A stretch of DNA of 64,000 nt from Oscillospiraceae bacterium (GTDB lineage: Bacteria; Bacillota; Clostridia; Oscillospirales; Ruminococcaceae), in the NCBI GenBank assembly GCA_017427265.1, contig JAFRTG010000032.1:117015-181014 (forward strand). The letters run 5' to 3'. Shown piece after piece: positions 8,825 through 17,796 of the stretch. A program made the translations under genes and the position numbers. Below the pieces are notes generated by a model. It made no database searches and was not told where the DNA came from. It saw only the letters and a program-made list of their open reading frames with translations. How positions within the stretch are numbered: the stretch's first letter is position 1; each line of letters begins with the position of its first letter.

Positions 8825-9016
8825 ATGAGAGGCTTCAGAACTGTTTTAGAACATCCGGTTCATGCAATCATTGCTTTCGCAGCAGTCGGACTGGTTTACT
8901 GGCTCCTGCCGAAACTGAAGCCGGACTGGAGCCGGAAAACAATCCGGTTTGCAGCACTGATTATCGGCGTGCTGATGCTGATTCTGTTCAGTATCATCTT
9001 TCCGGATGTTGACTAA
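8825..9016 (+). CDS. Small two-helix membrane protein between acn and icd
   Basis: A 63-residue frame with two hydrophobic segments (about residues 13-28 and 41-58) separated by a short charged loop (KLKPDWSRK). It begins 15 bp after the acn stop and ends 23 bp before icd, so it is in the operon. The ribosome site is weak. I recognise no family. The hydrophobic pattern and the tight fit in the operon support a real gene, but a chance frame cannot be excluded. Confidence 0.55.
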   Translation: MRGFRTVLEHPVHAIIAFAAVGLVYWLLPKLKPDWSRKTIRFAALIIGVLMLILFSIIFPDVD

Positions 9017-9039
9017 CAAATAATAAGGAGGTCTTTCCG

Positions 9040-10251
9040 ATGGACAAGATCAAAATGACAACGCCGCTCGTCGAAATGGACGGCGACGAAATGACGCGCA
9101 TTCTCTGGCAGTGGATTAAGGAAATCCTCATTTGCCCGTATGTCGATCTCAAGACCGAATACTACGACCTCGGCCTGAAAAAGCGTGAGGAGACCAAGGA
9201 TCAGATCACGGTTGACAGCGCAGAGGCCACCAAGAAGTACGGCGTCGCCGTCAAGTGCGCGACCATCACCCCGAACGCTGCCCGCGTCGAGGAATACGGC
9301 CTTTCCGAAATGTGGAAATCGCCGAACGGCACGATCCGTGCAATTCTCGACGGCACCGTGTTCCGCACGCCGATTCTTGTCAAGGGCATCACACCCTATA
9401 TCCCGACATGGACAAAGCCGATCACCATTGCCCGTCACGCATACGGCGATGTTTACAAGAACACCGAGATGCAGGTCAAGGGCGGCGGCAAGGCCGAACT
9501 CGTCTGGACGGACAAGAACGGCAACGAGACCCGTCAGCTGATTCACGAATTCACTGACGACGGCATCATCCAGGGTCTCCACAACCGCGACAACTCGATT
9601 TCGGGCTTTGCAAGATCGTGCTTCAACTACGCGCTCGATCTGAAGCAGGATCTCTGGTTCGCAACCAAGGATACCATCTCCAAGCAGTACGACCACAGAT
9701 TTAAGGATATTTTCAGCGAAATATACGAAAATGAATACCGTGAGAAGTTTGAGGCCGCTGGCATTGAATACTTCTACACGCTGATCGACGACGCGGTTGC
9801 CCGTGTCATCCGCTCGAACGGCGGCTACATCTGGGCCTGCAAGAACTATGACGGCGACGTCATGTCTGACATGGTCTCCACGGCTTACGGCTCGCTCGCC
9901 ATGATGACCTCCGTGCTCGTCTCCCCTGCCGGCGTCTATGAGTACGAGGCTGCGCACGGCACCGTGCAGCGCCACTACTACAAGCACCTGAAGGGCGAGG
10001 AAACCTCCACAAACTCCGTTGCGACCATCTTCGCATGGAGCGGCGCGCTCCGCAAGCGCGGCGAGCTGGACAGCATTCCGGCTCTCTGCGATTTTGCAGA
10101 CAAGCTTGAGGCTGCAACCATCCAGACCATTGAGGACGGCATCATGACCGGTGATCTCTATCTGCTTTCTTCGCTGGAAAACAAGAAGAAGGTCAATTCC
10201 AAGACCTTCCTGGAAGAGATCGGCGCACGCCTTGCTGCCAAGCTGCAGTAA
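9040..10251 (+). CDS. icd: NADP-dependent isocitrate dehydrogenase, eukaryote-like subfamily
   Basis: A 403-residue isocitrate dehydrogenase producing 2-oxoglutarate, CO2 and NADPH. Seen: [18 protein letters not shown], the substrate loop [17 protein letters not shown], metal-ligand region [20 protein letters not shown], and the cofactor loop [20 protein letters not shown], whose R-H pair is typical of NADP specificity. Length and motifs match the homodimeric eukaryote-like class rather than the E. coli class. AAGGAGG precedes the ATG. It acts directly after aconitase and precedes rex in the same operon. Confidence 0.96.
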   Translation: MDKIKMTTPLVEMDGDEMTRILWQWIKEILICPYVDLKTEYYDLGLKKREETKDQITVDSAEATKKYGVAVKCATITPNAARVEEYGLSEMWKSPNGTIRAILDGTVFRTPILVKGITPYIPTWTKPITIARHAYGDVYKNTEMQVKGGGKAELVWTDKNGNETRQLIHEFTDDGIIQGLHNRDNSISGFARSCFNYALDLKQDLWFATKDTISKQYDHRFKDIFSEIYENEYREKFEAAGIEYFYTLIDDAVARVIRSNGGYIWACKNYDGDVMSDMVSTAYGSLAMMTSVLVSPAGVYEYEAAHGTVQRHYYKHLKGEETSTNSVATIFAWSGALRKRGELDSIPALCDFADKLEAATIQTIEDGIMTGDLYLLSSLENKKKVNSKTFLEEIGARLAAKLQ

Positions 10252-10269
10252 GAGGAGGCGGCATCAGAC

Positions 10270-10938
10270 ATGTCAAAGCAGGAGATCTCCCCGTCCGTCA
10301 TCCGGCGGCTGCCGCGCTATCACCGGTTTCTCGGTGAACTGGCCGAAAAAGGCACCGTCCGGATTTCCTCCAAGGAGCTTTCCCGTCAGATGGGAATGAC
10401 CGCCTCGCAGATCCGGCAGGATCTGAACTGCTTCGGCGGCTTCGGACAGCAGGGATACGGCTACAATGTCCGCGCACTGTATGATGAGATCGGGCAGATT
10501 CTCGGAGTCTCTGCACACAGGAGAACCATTCTGATTGGCCTCGGCAATCTCGGCCGTGCGATTGCTGCACATGTGATTTTTTCGCAGTGCGGCTGTGAGC
10601 TGATCGGGCTGTTCGATTCCAATCCGTTTGTCGCGGGCAGAGATCTTGACGGTATGCCGGTGCATCACACGGATACGCTCTCCGGCTTCTGCCATCAGGA
10701 GCACCCGGAGCTTGCGGTTCTGTGCGTGCCGGAAAACGCCGCGCCTGAGCTTGCAAAAAAGCTGGTTTCACTCGGTGTCCGCGCTTTCTGGAATTTCAGT
10801 CACGGTGATCTCCAATTTGACGACCCCGCGATTCTTGTTGAAAACGTACACCTTGCGGACAGTCTGCTGACTCTCACCTACGGACTCGGCCACGATATCC
10901 CGGATCCCCCCGCAGCAGATGCTGCGGAAGCACCATAA
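10270..10938 (+). CDS. rex: Redox-sensing transcriptional repressor Rex
   Basis: A 222-residue Rex protein. Seen: the N-terminal winged helix (SPSVIRRLPRYHRFLGEL, ISSKELSRQMGMTASQIRQD, FGGFGQQGYGYNV) and a Rossmann domain with GLGNLGRAIA for NAD(H), ending with the domain-swap helix region. Rex senses the NADH/NAD+ ratio and represses fermentation and redox genes. It begins 18 bp after icd, so it is very probably cotranscribed with acn and icd. No convincing Rex operator was found at the operon promoter. Confidence 0.95.
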   Translation: MSKQEISPSVIRRLPRYHRFLGELAEKGTVRISSKELSRQMGMTASQIRQDLNCFGGFGQQGYGYNVRALYDEIGQILGVSAHRRTILIGLGNLGRAIAAHVIFSQCGCELIGLFDSNPFVAGRDLDGMPVHHTDTLSGFCHQEHPELAVLCVPENAAPELAKKLVSLGVRAFWNFSHGDLQFDDPAILVENVHLADSLLTLTYGLGHDIPDPPAADAAEAP

Positions 10939-10985
10939 GCATCCCCCGTCGTCTGATACAAATCTGAATTGAAAGGAACAGTATT

Positions 10986-12623
10986 ATGCACATGAGAAAA
11001 ACACTTTCTGCAGTGCTGAGCCTCTGCCTGACGGCTTCTGCACTGTGCGGCACAGCGTCTTTTCCGTCGCTGGCAGCTGAAGCACCGCAGCTTGTTTTTG
11101 ACATTCGCTCGGAAGGCAAGAACGAGATCGTCCTCTCCGCCGATCAGCTCAAGGAGGGCGACGTCACCGTTCCGGTTGATATTTTCATCCCGTCCAATCC
11201 CGGCGTGGCAGGCATCAACCTGAAGCTGCAGGTCAATGACGGTGCCTCCGACAACTACGGTCTGAAGCTGACAGACGGCGAATTTGCAAAGCCGTACTGC
11301 TTTGACAGCGCCTCGAACGGCGATCCGAACAAATGCTTCTATCCGCATTTTAATACGGATAAGATGAACCTCATCTGGACCTATTCACAGAATGCAGACA
11401 CCAATGCCGATGCTGCTGCAGAAGCAAAAACCTATGCATGGGATTCCACCGTGGACTGGGCTTATCAGAATGCATTTGCAAAGGCAAATCTCGTCATTCC
11501 GAAGGGCACCCCGGCAGGTGACTACACGCTCGATATCCTGAAGGATGCATACATCAACGGGCTGAGCGACGGCAAGGCCAAGAGCGCTTCCAAGTGCACC
11601 GCGATCGCGGATGACGAAGAGAAGAGCGTCCAGGATGTCAGCTTCCGCTCTGTTCCGCTCAATGTCAAGGTCAATGCCACCGCGGAAGAGGACTGGAAGG
11701 ATTCCTACGACATCGAAGGCGAAGGCCATTACCTCATCATCGGTGATGTCTGCGGCAAGCCCGGCGAAAACGTCGATGTGCCGATTTACGTCTACAATGA
11801 CAAGGGCACGGCAGGTATGCAGCTGTTCTTCAAGCTCAGCGACGGCCTCAAGCTCACAGACTGGGACGAGGATCTGAACAATTCTGCGTACATCATCACA
11901 AACACGCAGTTCAATCCCGATGCTGATCCGGCAATCTTCGTTTTTGCTTCCGATAAGGGAACGGTTGCAAAGAACGGCAGCGTTGTGATTTATCTGTCGG
12001 TTCAGATTCCGGAGGATGCAGAGGCCGGAAAGACCTATGACATCGACTTCTGCCTGAAGGGCGCAGATAATTCCGTCATCAAGGTTGTTGACTATGATAC
12101 GGATCCGCTTGATGTTGAATTCTACGGCGGCTCTGTGACCGTCCTCTCCGACAAGGAACCGGCACTCAACCGCAATGCAGTCTCCTTCTCCGCAATCGGC
12201 CAGACCTCCAATCTGACGCTGTTCAACACGACCGGCGCCGTCGAGTGGACGAGCTCTGATCCGAGCGTCGCAACCGTTGACAAGAACGGCTTTGTCAAGG
12301 CTACCGGCCTCGGCTCCGCGACCATCACCGCAACCAACAACGGCAAGCCCTATACCTGCGCTGTCAATGTCGGTCTGCGCGGCGATATCAACCGCAACGG
12401 CAAAATTGACATCAGCGATACCCGCCTTGTTCTGAAGGAATATACCTATCAGATGGTCGGTGCAGAAAGTGTTCTGGACGAAGCACAGCGGAAGATTGCC
12501 GACATCAACGAAAACGGCAAGATTGATCTGAGAGACACTCGTCTGCTCCTGAAATACTACACCTACACGGTCGTTTCCCATATCGACTGCACATGGGATG
12601 ATGTCATCAACGGAAAGCTCTGA
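10986..12623 (+). CDS. Scaffoldin with two cohesin-like modules, Ig-like module and dockerin
   Basis: A 545-residue secreted scaffoldin. Signal peptide about 1-31; first cohesin-like module about 33-232 (DVTVPVDIFIPSNPGVAGIN); second about 250-390 (ENVDVPIYVYNDKGTAGMQ ... SVVIYLSVQIPEDAEAGKTY); BIG2-type Ig-like module about 397-462 (WTSSDPSVATVDKNGFVKAT); dockerin about 464-530 with two clear calcium loops, DINRNGKIDISD and DINENGKIDLRD. Cohesins hold enzyme dockerins; the dockerin would dock it on another scaffoldin, so it is an adaptor. The dockerin helices read DTRLVLKEY and DTRLLLKYY, unlike the DAVLL type of the enzymes in this window. It lies 47 bp after rex with no terminator seen between. 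Confidence 0.85.
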   Translation: MHMRKTLSAVLSLCLTASALCGTASFPSLAAEAPQLVFDIRSEGKNEIVLSADQLKEGDVTVPVDIFIPSNPGVAGINLKLQVNDGASDNYGLKLTDGEFAKPYCFDSASNGDPNKCFYPHFNTDKMNLIWTYSQNADTNADAAAEAKTYAWDSTVDWAYQNAFAKANLVIPKGTPAGDYTLDILKDAYINGLSDGKAKSASKCTAIADDEEKSVQDVSFRSVPLNVKVNATAEEDWKDSYDIEGEGHYLIIGDVCGKPGENVDVPIYVYNDKGTAGMQLFFKLSDGLKLTDWDEDLNNSAYIITNTQFNPDADPAIFVFASDKGTVAKNGSVVIYLSVQIPEDAEAGKTYDIDFCLKGADNSVIKVVDYDTDPLDVEFYGGSVTVLSDKEPALNRNAVSFSAIGQTSNLTLFNTTGAVEWTSSDPSVATVDKNGFVKATGLGSATITATNNGKPYTCAVNVGLRGDINRNGKIDISDTRLVLKEYTYQMVGAESVLDEAQRKIADINENGKIDLRDTRLLLKYYTYTVVSHIDCTWDDVINGKL

Positions 12624-12655
12624 TGCACCGGACACCCGCAACTGAATCCGTTTCA

Positions 12656-12690
12656 AGCCGCTGCGAAGCAATTCGCGGCGGCTTTGCTTT
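12656..12690 (+). terminator. Terminator after the scaffoldin gene
   Basis: AGCCGCTGCGAA (12656-12667), short loop, TTCGCGGCGGCT (12672-12683), then TTGCTTTG. It may end the whole acn-to-scaffoldin transcript. Confidence 0.8.
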
Positions 12691-12761
12691 GATATTTATC
12701 TAAATGATGCGCCTCTCTCAACAGGGTTCTTGGTTATTTCTGAGAAGCTGCCGCCTGCCTC

Positions 12762-12789
12762 TTGACAAATCCGGGAAAAAGAGTATAAT
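12762..12789 (+). promoter_or_regulatory. Promoter of the zinc-type ABC transporter operon
   Basis: TTGACA (12762-12767), a 16-bp spacer and TATAAT (12784-12789). Confidence 0.8.
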
Positions 12790-12793
12790 AAAT

Positions 12794-12812
12794 GAGAATG
12801 ATTATCATTTTC
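12794..12812 (+). promoter_or_regulatory. Fur/Zur-type operator
   Basis: GAGAATGATTATCATTTTC is a 9-1-9 inverted repeat with one mismatched pair and follows the Fur-family box pattern. It starts 5 bp after the -10 hexamer, so a bound repressor would cover the transcription start. Zur is favoured because the operon resembles zinc importers, but Fur and PerR boxes are similar. Confidence 0.8.
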
Positions 12813-12840
12813 AGATTACAGATTTTTCCGGAGGGCTGAT

Positions 12841-13821
12841 ATGAAACCAATCACAGGCTTTTTGCTTGCTTCGCTTATGACTGCTTCCCTGCTGACCGGC
12901 TGCAGCACGGAATCCAAGCCCGTTCTTTCCGAAGGGCAGGCTGACAAACTGAAAATCGTCTGCGCGGATTTTCCGCAGTATGACTGGATGCGGGAAATTC
13001 TCGGCAGTCATGCAGATGCGGCTGAGCTGGTGCTTCTGCAGAAAAACGGAACCGATCCGCATAATTTCCAGCCTTCGGCTACGGATATCGCACAGATCTC
13101 CGACTGTGATCTGTTCCTGTTCATCGGCGGGGAATCGGACAGCTGGGCAAGAGACGCCGTTGCCGATGCGATCAACCCGGAGATGAAGTATCTGAGCCTG
13201 CTGGACACCCTCGGCAGCACCGTCAAGACCGAGGAGCACAAGGATGGCATGGAAGCAGAGGAAGCGGAATCCGACGAAGCGCCGGAATACGACGAACATG
13301 CATGGCTTTCTCTGCCGAGAGCACATGCCTTCTGTCTTGCAGCGGCATCGCAGCTGGGGCTTCTGGATCCGGCCAATGCGGAGGATTATCAGGCCAATGC
13401 CGAAGCCTATAACCAAAAGCTCGATGCGCTCGACAATTCATTTGCGGAGCTCGCAGGCAGTGCAAAGCAGAAAACCCTGCTGTTCGGCGACCGCTTCCCG
13501 TTCCGGTATTTCGTGGATGATTACGGCTTTGACTACTATGCAGCATTTCCGGGCTGCTCCGCAGAAACGGAAGCCGGCTTCGAGACCGTTGTATTCCTTG
13601 CAGAAAAGGTTGACGAGCTCGGACTCGATACCGTCTATACCATAGACCAATCTGACGGCAGAATCGCGCAGACGATCATTGACAACACCAAAGAGAAAAA
13701 TCAGCAGATCGCTGTTCTGAATTCCATGCAGTCCGTGACAGAGGCGCAGATTCAGAACGGAACAACATATCTTTCGCTGATGCAGGAAAACTATGATGTT
13801 CTGAAAGCGCATCTGAAATAA
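12841..13821 (+). CDS. znuA: Metal (probably zinc) ABC transporter, substrate-binding lipoprotein
   Basis: A 326-residue lipoprotein (lipobox LLTGC) of the cluster A-I metal-binding protein family. Metal-ligand regions seen: DPHNFQPSATD, DEHAWLSLPRA and FGDRFPFRYFVDDYGFDYYAAF; the third site has Asp where the E. coli protein has His. Between the first two lies an acidic loop (EEHKDGMEAEEAESDEAPEYD), replacing the His-rich loop common in ZnuA. It is first of three genes behind a Fur/Zur-type operator. Zinc is the likely substrate; manganese or iron cannot be excluded from sequence alone. Confidence 0.88.
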   Translation: MKPITGFLLASLMTASLLTGCSTESKPVLSEGQADKLKIVCADFPQYDWMREILGSHADAAELVLLQKNGTDPHNFQPSATDIAQISDCDLFLFIGGESDSWARDAVADAINPEMKYLSLLDTLGSTVKTEEHKDGMEAEEAESDEAPEYDEHAWLSLPRAHAFCLAAASQLGLLDPANAEDYQANAEAYNQKLDALDNSFAELAGSAKQKTLLFGDRFPFRYFVDDYGFDYYAAFPGCSAETEAGFETVVFLAEKVDELGLDTVYTIDQSDGRIAQTIIDNTKEKNQQIAVLNSMQSVTEAQIQNGTTYLSLMQENYDVLKAHLK

Positions 13822-13847
13822 ACAAATATCAGAGGAGGCCGCGGATC

Positions 13848-14555
13848 ATGTCAGTCCAGATCACCTGCAAAAACGCCGCACTCGGCTATGAAAACCGGAT
13901 TGTGGCGGAAAAACTGAATTTTACAGTCAGTGCCGGCGACTATCTCTGCATTCTGGGCGAGAACGGCTCCGGCAAAAGTACGCTCATCAAAGCGCTGCTC
14001 GGCCTCAAGCCACAGATCAGCGGCGAGATTCTCTGTGACCATCAGGGCATCGGCTATCTGCCGCAGCAGACCGTGATTCAACGGGATTTCCCCGCTTCAG
14101 TGCGGGAGATTGTCCGCTCCGGCTGTCTCGGCAAAACCGGTCTGCGCCCGTTTTATACCAAAGAAGAAAAGACGCTTGCCGACAAAATGATGCAGCAGCT
14201 CGGCATCAAGGAGCTGGAAAAGCGCTGCTACCGTGATCTTTCCGGCGGCCAGCAGCAGCGCGTTCTGCTGGCAAGGGCACTCTGCGCTGCGAAAAACATG
14301 CTGCTGCTGGATGAGCCCGTTACCGGTCTTGATCCGCGTGCTCAGCAGGAGCTGTATGAGCAGATCGCAGCGCTCAACCGCGCCGGCACAACGGTCATCA
14401 TGGTCTCGCACGATGTGACCGCTGCTGTCAGATATGCTTCGCACATTCTGCAGATCGGCAAAAAGAAGCAGCTGTTCTTCGGCACGACCGCAGATTACAG
14501 GAACAGCAAAATCGGACAGACATTTCTTGAGGCAGGAGGTGCGGATCTTGAATAA
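13848..14555 (+). CDS. znuC: Metal ABC transporter ATP-binding protein
   Basis: A 235-residue ABC ATPase that powers uptake with the adjacent permease and binding protein. Seen: Walker A GENGSGKST, Q-loop region GYLPQQTV, signature LSGGQQQRVLLARAL, Walker B MLLLDEPVTGLD and switch His in MVSHDV. AGGAGG precedes the ATG. It overlaps the permease start by 8 bp, implying translational coupling. Confidence 0.93.
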   Translation: MSVQITCKNAALGYENRIVAEKLNFTVSAGDYLCILGENGSGKSTLIKALLGLKPQISGEILCDHQGIGYLPQQTVIQRDFPASVREIVRSGCLGKTGLRPFYTKEEKTLADKMMQQLGIKELEKRCYRDLSGGQQQRVLLARALCAAKNMLLLDEPVTGLDPRAQQELYEQIAALNRAGTTVIMVSHDVTAAVRYASHILQIGKKKQLFFGTTADYRNSKIGQTFLEAGGADLE

Positions 14556-15399
14556 GCTGCAGGTTCTGGCAGACTATTTTATAAAATATCCGTTTGTGCG
14601 GTATGCGTTCATCGTCGGTCTGCTGATCGCACTGTGTGCCTCGCTGCTCGGTGTCACACTGGTGCTCAAACGGTTCTCGTTCATCGGAGACGGCCTGTCG
14701 CATGTTGCATTCGGCGCAATGGCGGTCGCTGCAATCACCGGTCTGACCAACCGCATGGCAATCATTCTGCCGGTTACAATGCTCGCTGCGGTACTGCTGC
14801 TCCGGACAGGACAAAATACAAAAATCAAAGGCGATGCCGCCATTGCCATGATATCCGTCGGTGCACTGGCAATCGGCTATATGCTGATGAATCTGTTCCC
14901 GTCCTCCTCCAACATCTCCGGCGATGTCTGCAGCACACTGTTCGGCTCCGTGTCCATCCTGACGCTGAAATCCTCAGACGTTGCACTCTGCGTCGTCATG
15001 GCGATCATTGTCCTTCTGACCTTCCTTTTGTTTTATCACAAGATCTTCGCCGTCACATTTGACGAGAGCTTTGCGCAGGCCACCGGTATCCGCGCAAACA
15101 CCTACAATCTTCTGATTGCAGTCATCACTGCAATGATTATCGTGCTGGCGATGAATCTGGTCGGCTCGCTGCTGATCTCCGCGCTGATTATCTTCCCGGC
15201 GCTTTCGGCGATGCGGCTGTTCCGCAGCTTCCGCAGTGTTATCATCTGCTCTGCGGTCATTTCGGTGATCTGCGCCGCATCCGGCATTATTCTCTCGATT
15301 CTGTTTTCCACGCCGGTCGGCGCCACAATCGTCGCCGCAGATATGGCGGCCTTTTTCCTGTTCTCACTGATTGCCCGCTGCAAGGGTACGCACGCCTGA
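14548..15399 (+). CDS. znuB: Metal ABC transporter permease
   Basis: A 283-residue membrane protein with several hydrophobic helices, of the ABC-3 permease family (FIGDGLSHVAFGAMAVAAITG, ATGIRANTYNLLIAVITAMI, LLISALIIFPALSAMRLF, STPVGATIVAADM). The start chosen is TTG at 14548, which lies 8 nt after AGGAGG and overlaps the end of the ATPase gene; the open frame upstream is inside that gene. It completes the three-gene importer and is followed by a terminator. Confidence 0.92.
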   Translation: MNKLQVLADYFIKYPFVRYAFIVGLLIALCASLLGVTLVLKRFSFIGDGLSHVAFGAMAVAAITGLTNRMAIILPVTMLAAVLLLRTGQNTKIKGDAAIAMISVGALAIGYMLMNLFPSSSNISGDVCSTLFGSVSILTLKSSDVALCVVMAIIVLLTFLLFYHKIFAVTFDESFAQATGIRANTYNLLIAVITAMIIVLAMNLVGSLLISALIIFPALSAMRLFRSFRSVIICSAVISVICAASGIILSILFSTPVGATIVAADMAAFFLFSLIARCKGTHA

Positions 15400-15413
15400 T
15401 CTGAACCTGATTT

Positions 15414-15447
15414 CCGGAAGGGAGCGTTCTGCTTCCTTCCGGTTTTT
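15414..15447 (+). terminator. Terminator after the metal ABC operon
   Basis: CCGGAAGGGAGC (15414-15425), loop, GCTTCCTTCCGG (15431-15442), then TTTTTC. Confidence 0.85.
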
Positions 15448-15686
15448 CGGTTTTCTGTACAGCCTGCAGGAGAATTTTCCGGCATTTATCCGTACAATTT
15501 TTAATTGAATCCCGTTTTTCGGCTCAAACTTGTATGTGATTAAATTTGATTTTTACACTTCTGCACAATTGCAGTGTCAAATCTATGTGAATATCTCCAA
15601 AAACAATTCTTTGCGCTTCCATTTTCTGCATAAATATGCTATAATATAATAGAATATATCTAAATACCATTCTGTGAGGGGATTGT

Positions 15687-17588
15687 ATGGACATCAGGAA
15701 TATTGCCGTGGTCGTATCCGGCCTGGATGAGGAGTATCAGTATAACGTCATCCGCGGCATTAACCAGTATGCAAAAGAACGAAAAATCAATGTTTCGTAC
15801 TTTGCTGCATTCGGCGGACTTGTCGAAAGCCGCCGCTTTGATATCGGCGAATACAGCATATATAACCTGACGGATTTCTCCAAATTCGACGGGGCGCTTG
15901 TCATGACCAGTACCTTCGGTGACGCAAAAATCCGCGGCAGAATCATAGACCGTGTCCGCGAGGCGGGAATCCCCGGCGTTGTGTTTGAGACGAAGGATTA
16001 TCCTGATTTTCATGATATCAGTATCGACAACTTCTCCGTGATGAAGGAGCTTGTCAATCATGTCATACACAAGCACGGAGCGAAGGTTCTGAACTTCGTA
16101 TCCGGTCCGCTTGCCAACCCGGAGGGCCGTGCGCGGTACAACGCATTTCTCAGCGCCATGCGCGAAAACAATCTGCCCATTGAGGAAGCGCGCATTTACC
16201 CCGGCAGCTTCCGCAGCTATGACGGCATCCGCGCAGTCGAGGATTTTGTTTCCTCCGGCCTGCCGATGCCTGATGCCATCATCTGCTCCAATGACAGCAT
16301 GGCACTCACCGTGGTTTCGTCGCTGGAAAAGCTCGGCTACCGCGTCCCGGAGGACGTCATTGTCACCGGCTTTGACAATACCTTCAACGCACGCAACTCC
16401 TTCCCTGCCCTGACCACCGTCAGCAGACCGCTGTTCGATGCGGGATACAAGGCAGTCGAACTGCTCATCGGCATCATGGACGGCCGTGACATTCCGACCA
16501 GTACCGTGCTGGAAGCGAAGCCGGTCTTTTCCGAAAGCTGCGGCTGCACCGCAAATCATTCCGATGACCTCAACGAATACAAAAAGCGCACATACCGCCG
16601 CATGGAGCTTACCAACACCAACATCCATATGCTGAACCGGCTGACCGCAGGCCTCGCGGAAGCGGAAACGGCAGACGAATGCTTCGACGTCATTGAGCAT
16701 GTCATCAAGGATCTCGGCTGCGAACGGTTCTCGCTCTGTCTGACAAAGGACTGGACGGACGCTTTTGCCACAGGCACGCCGCTTCCGGATCCGTCCTACT
16801 ATTCCGAACTCATGACGGCGCCGATCGTCTGGAACAACGGTGTGCGCAGAAGCGTCGCAATCTTTCCGAGCAGCAACATGTTCCCGGAGCCGATCGAATC
16901 GGGCGGCAATATCAGCTACTTCCTGCCGCTGCACTTCGGCGAGCGCTGCCTCGGCTACTATATCATCACAAACGGTGATTTCCCGATCTACAGCCTGCTC
17001 TGCCATACCCTGACAATGAATCTCAGCAACTCCATTGAAAACATCCGCAAGCTGTTCCACATCAACAAGGCCATGGACGAGCTGAACCGGCTGTATATCA
17101 TCGACCCGCTCTGCAATATCTATAACCGGAACGGCTTCTTCAATATTGCGGACGACATGTTCCGCGACTGCATCGACAGGCGCAGCAGAGTCATGCTCAG
17201 CTTCATTGATATGGACGGCCTGAAGTATATCAACGACAATTACGGCCACCACGAGGGCGATTTTGCGATTCAGCGGCTTTCCGGCGTCGTGCAGAACTGC
17301 TGCGGAAAGAACAGCATCTGCGCCCGCTTCGGCGGTGACGAATTCCTGATTCTGAGCGCAAATGTCGAATGCAATGAGGACGAGGTGCTCGCCAGACGGT
17401 TTGCAGATGCGCTGCAGGGCGTCAACGATCTCATACGCAAGCCGTATACGGTTTCGGCAAGTCTCGGCAGCGTCATTCTGATTGCAGAGGAAGGCGATAC
17501 GCTTTACAGCATCATCAAGCAGGCTGACGAGCGGATGTACGAAATCAAGAAGCAGAAAAAACGCGCAAGAATTTCCGAAAAAAAATGA
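15687..17588 (+). CDS. LacI-type periplasmic-binding domain fused to diguanylate cyclase (GGDEF)
   Basis: A 633-residue protein. Residues about 4-290 match the sugar-binding domain of LacI/PBP1 regulators (IAVVVSGLDEEYQYNVIRGI, SNDSMALTVVSSLEKLGYRVP, VIVTGFDNT), but no helix-turn-helix precedes it. A middle region of about 170 residues may be GAF-like. Residues about 465-625 form a GGDEF domain with NRNGFF, FIDMDGLKYINDNYGHHEGD and an intact RFGGDEF. The RxxD inhibitory site expected just upstream is not seen. No signal peptide or helices, so it is probably cytosolic. It would make c-di-GMP in response to a small ligand, perhaps a sugar (inference). Monocistronic, with a terminator behind. 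Confidence 0.88.
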   Translation: MDIRNIAVVVSGLDEEYQYNVIRGINQYAKERKINVSYFAAFGGLVESRRFDIGEYSIYNLTDFSKFDGALVMTSTFGDAKIRGRIIDRVREAGIPGVVFETKDYPDFHDISIDNFSVMKELVNHVIHKHGAKVLNFVSGPLANPEGRARYNAFLSAMRENNLPIEEARIYPGSFRSYDGIRAVEDFVSSGLPMPDAIICSNDSMALTVVSSLEKLGYRVPEDVIVTGFDNTFNARNSFPALTTVSRPLFDAGYKAVELLIGIMDGRDIPTSTVLEAKPVFSESCGCTANHSDDLNEYKKRTYRRMELTNTNIHMLNRLTAGLAEAETADECFDVIEHVIKDLGCERFSLCLTKDWTDAFATGTPLPDPSYYSELMTAPIVWNNGVRRSVAIFPSSNMFPEPIESGGNISYFLPLHFGERCLGYYIITNGDFPIYSLLCHTLTMNLSNSIENIRKLFHINKAMDELNRLYIIDPLCNIYNRNGFFNIADDMFRDCIDRRSRVMLSFIDMDGLKYINDNYGHHEGDFAIQRLSGVVQNCCGKNSICARFGGDEFLILSANVECNEDEVLARRFADALQGVNDLIRKPYTVSASLGSVILIAEEGDTLYSIIKQADERMYEIKKQKKRARISEKK

Positions 17589-17601
17589 CATTCCCAACAC
17601 G

Positions 17602-17646
17602 ATCCGGGGAAAGCAGACCGTACAGAATGCTTTCCCCGGATTTTTC
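17602..17646 (+). terminator. Terminator after the PBP-GGDEF gene
   Basis: ATCCGGGGAAAGCA (17602-17615) and TGCTTTCCCCGGAT (17628-17641) are perfectly complementary and are followed by TTTTC. Confidence 0.9.
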
Positions 17647-17716
17647 TGCTTCTGCCGGCAGGACACAGAGTCCGCCCGCGCCGGTCTGATGCCGGATAAA
17701 AGTTACTTCTCTCAAC

Positions 17717-17745
17717 TTGCTTTTTCATGTATTATATGGTATAAT
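17717..17745 (+). promoter_or_regulatory. Promoter of the ACT-UPF0210 pair
   Basis: TTGCTT (17717-17722), a 17-bp spacer and TATAAT (17740-17745). Confidence 0.7.
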
Positions 17746-17796
17746 AGAGTGTAATCCCAATCAAAAGCAAATCGAATTATGAAGGAGGCATTTGCC

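Noticed and set aside
15550-15600. Imperfect inverted repeat (ACACT ... AGTGT) upstream of the PBP-GGDEF gene as an operator of a LacI-type regulator
   Set aside because: The encoded protein has no DNA-binding domain and the repeat is poor, with several mismatches.
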